From the NCBI GenBank assembly GCA_964639325.1, contig CAZXDO010000043.1:1-6740 (forward strand): a DNA stretch of 6,740 bases, read 5' to 3'. Shown here piece by piece: positions 5,877-6,740 of this stretch. Made by a program: the position numbers and the translations under genes. The notes under the pieces were generated by a model. The model was not told the origin of the DNA. It did no database searches and saw only the letters and a program-made list of their open reading frames with translations. This stretch comes from DATGCT01 sp964639325 (GTDB lineage: Bacteria > Patescibacteriota > Minisyncoccia > UBA6257 > GWB1-50-10). The stretch's first letter is position 1; every line of letters starts with the position of its first letter.

Positions 5877-6626
5877 ATGTTCAGATTAAAAAATAAATTT
5901 AATAAAGTTTTTAACCTATTCGTCTTAATTCTTTTTTTGGGTTTTATGTTGCCTTTAACAGCTTTGGCCCAGGGTATTACCGGCAGTATAAATAAATTTT
6001 ATAATACAGCTCTTGGGTTAGGAGGTATGGCGGCGGTAGCGGTTATTGTAATTGGAGCAATATATTACACCACATCAGGCGCAATTGATAAGAAAAACCT
6101 GGGAAAAGAAATGATAACTTCGGCTATTTGGGGTCTGGTTCTTCTTCTAGGAGCTTTTATTGTCTTAAACACAATCAACCCTGAGTTAGTGGAATTAAAA
6201 GCTCCGGAAGGGCAGAAAATTAACACCATTGGCTCTATTCAATCGGCTAATTGTGTTAATTATCCAAATCTTCCTGAGTGTGGAGTGGGGGAAGCACCCG
6301 AAATGGATGAAGAAGGAAACCCGAGTTGTTGTGTCTCTGTTAGCGGTATATGCCCTTCAAACATTGTTGATAATTGTGAGCCAAAAGTTGAAAACACAAG
6401 TTTTTCTGTACCCACTTTCCCTCTTGGCCAAGAGTGGTTAGGTTGGATCGCAACAGGAGAAACAACGGTTACCGGAACAAAATGGCAGCATGCATATTAT
6501 CCGGTACTTGATGGGGAAGAAAGAGTGGATGAAGCTCAATGTGTTATTTATGCTTACAGAAGAGATGATATGGAAGATGGTTTTATTCGGGTAAACTTGC
6601 CGGATGAATTAAGAAAATGTAATTAA
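5877..6626 (+). CDS. VirB2/TrbC-like pilin with long cysteine-rich extracytoplasmic tail
   Basis: The protein has 249 residues. A signal peptide runs from 1 to 31 (hydrophobic 11-28, cleavage at TALA|Q). Two membrane helices follow at about 48-66 and 83-104. They are joined by a short basic loop, SGAIDKKNLGKEMITSA, preceded by YYTTSG, the usual layout of VirB2/TrbC pilins and their CPR relatives. Such proteins normally end soon after the second helix. Here about 145 more residues follow, with eight cysteines at 126, 135, 151, 152, 159, 167, 222 and 248. The basic loop should be cytoplasmic, which puts the tail outside, where an even number of cysteines could form four disulfides. The last part (about 200-249) is aromatic and acidic. 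The protein is probably the major or a specialised pilin of the apparatus encoded upstream. No Shine-Dalgarno sequence is seen, and the gap from the Ig-like gene is 7 bases. Confidence 0.85.
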   Translation: MFRLKNKFNKVFNLFVLILFLGFMLPLTALAQGITGSINKFYNTALGLGGMAAVAVIVIGAIYYTTSGAIDKKNLGKEMITSAIWGLVLLLGAFIVLNTINPELVELKAPEGQKINTIGSIQSANCVNYPNLPECGVGEAPEMDEEGNPSCCVSVSGICPSNIVDNCEPKVENTSFSVPTFPLGQEWLGWIATGETTVTGTKWQHAYYPVLDGEERVDEAQCVIYAYRRDDMEDGFIRVNLPDELRKCN

Positions 6627-6641
6627 ATTATTATACAAACC

Positions 6642-6740
6642 ATGAAAAAGAAATATAAAATAGTTTTAACAATTGTGGTAATTGCTGTTATAGCTGTCTT
6701 AGTTGTTTTGTTTTGGCCTAAAGAAAAAGAAACAGAAACT
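6642..6740 (+). CDS. N-terminus of a membrane-anchored protein (3' end outside window)
   Basis: An open frame starts at the ATG at 6642, 15 bases after the pilin stop, and stays open for all 33 codons to the window edge. It begins with a basic MKKKYK, followed by an uninterrupted hydrophobic stretch (residues about 7-24) and then WPKEKETET. This is a signal anchor or uncleaved signal peptide with the bulk expected outside the membrane. No Ala-x-Ala cleavage site is visible. Same strand and close spacing suggest the same operon. Too little is present to name a family. No Shine-Dalgarno sequence precedes it, as for the pilin. Confidence 0.7.
   Translation, partial: MKKKYKIVLTIVVIAVIAVLVVLFWPKEKETET

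Noticed and set aside
6229..6441. 70-residue plus-strand frame inside the pilin gene
   Set aside because: It is out of frame with the pilin tail, whose cysteine-rich reading is continuous with the signal peptide and helices. There is no start signal.

Overview
The window looks like a piece of a Patescibacteria / Candidate Phyla Radiation (CPR) genome, most likely Parcubacteria-like. The evidence is an AT-rich, tightly packed, single-strand gene set with TAA at all eight visible stops, and a recognisable CPR gene order: disordered accessory protein, PrgI-family membrane protein, TraC-like protein, VirB4-type ATPase, small membrane protein, Ig-like secreted protein, then a two-helix pilin-like protein. 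Lineage and family assignments come from remembered family features, not from a search.

Layout, all on the + strand. Positions 1-867 hold the 3' part of a gene whose start lies upstream of the window. Only a soluble, lysine-rich C-terminal region is visible, plausibly the cytosolic tail of a large VirB6/TrbL-like membrane protein. Positions 922-1881 (or 877-1881) encode a protein with a helical N-terminal domain and a long charged disordered tail carrying short conserved-looking motifs. PrgI follows at 1883-2383. An 89-base AT-rich gap (2384-2472) is the only sizeable intergenic space. After it come the TraC-like protein (2473-3114), the VirB4-like ATPase (3119-4867), a small multi-pass membrane protein (4867-5190), a signal-peptide protein with two Ig-like repeats (5183-5869) and a VirB2/TrbC-like pilin with an unusually long cysteine-rich tail (5877-6626). 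A membrane-anchored protein begins at 6642 and runs off the window.

Together these fit a minimal type IV secretion/conjugation-type machine at the cytoplasmic membrane. VirB4 would be the ATP-driven motor, TraC-like its membrane-proximal partner (here a separate polypeptide), PrgI and the putative VirB6-like protein the inner-membrane platform, and the pilin-like and Ig-like proteins the extracellular part. No relaxase, VirD4 coupling protein or VirB8-10 core protein is visible, so the substrate (DNA, protein or none) cannot be read from this window.

No tRNA, rRNA, CRISPR array, insertion sequence or convincing rho-independent terminator was seen. The parts most worth following up are the pilin with its eight-cysteine extracellular tail, the split ATPase with a +1-related open overlap, the motif-bearing disordered protein and the two-repeat Ig-like protein. 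The core cassette itself resembles a recurrent CPR locus and is not a wholly new system.
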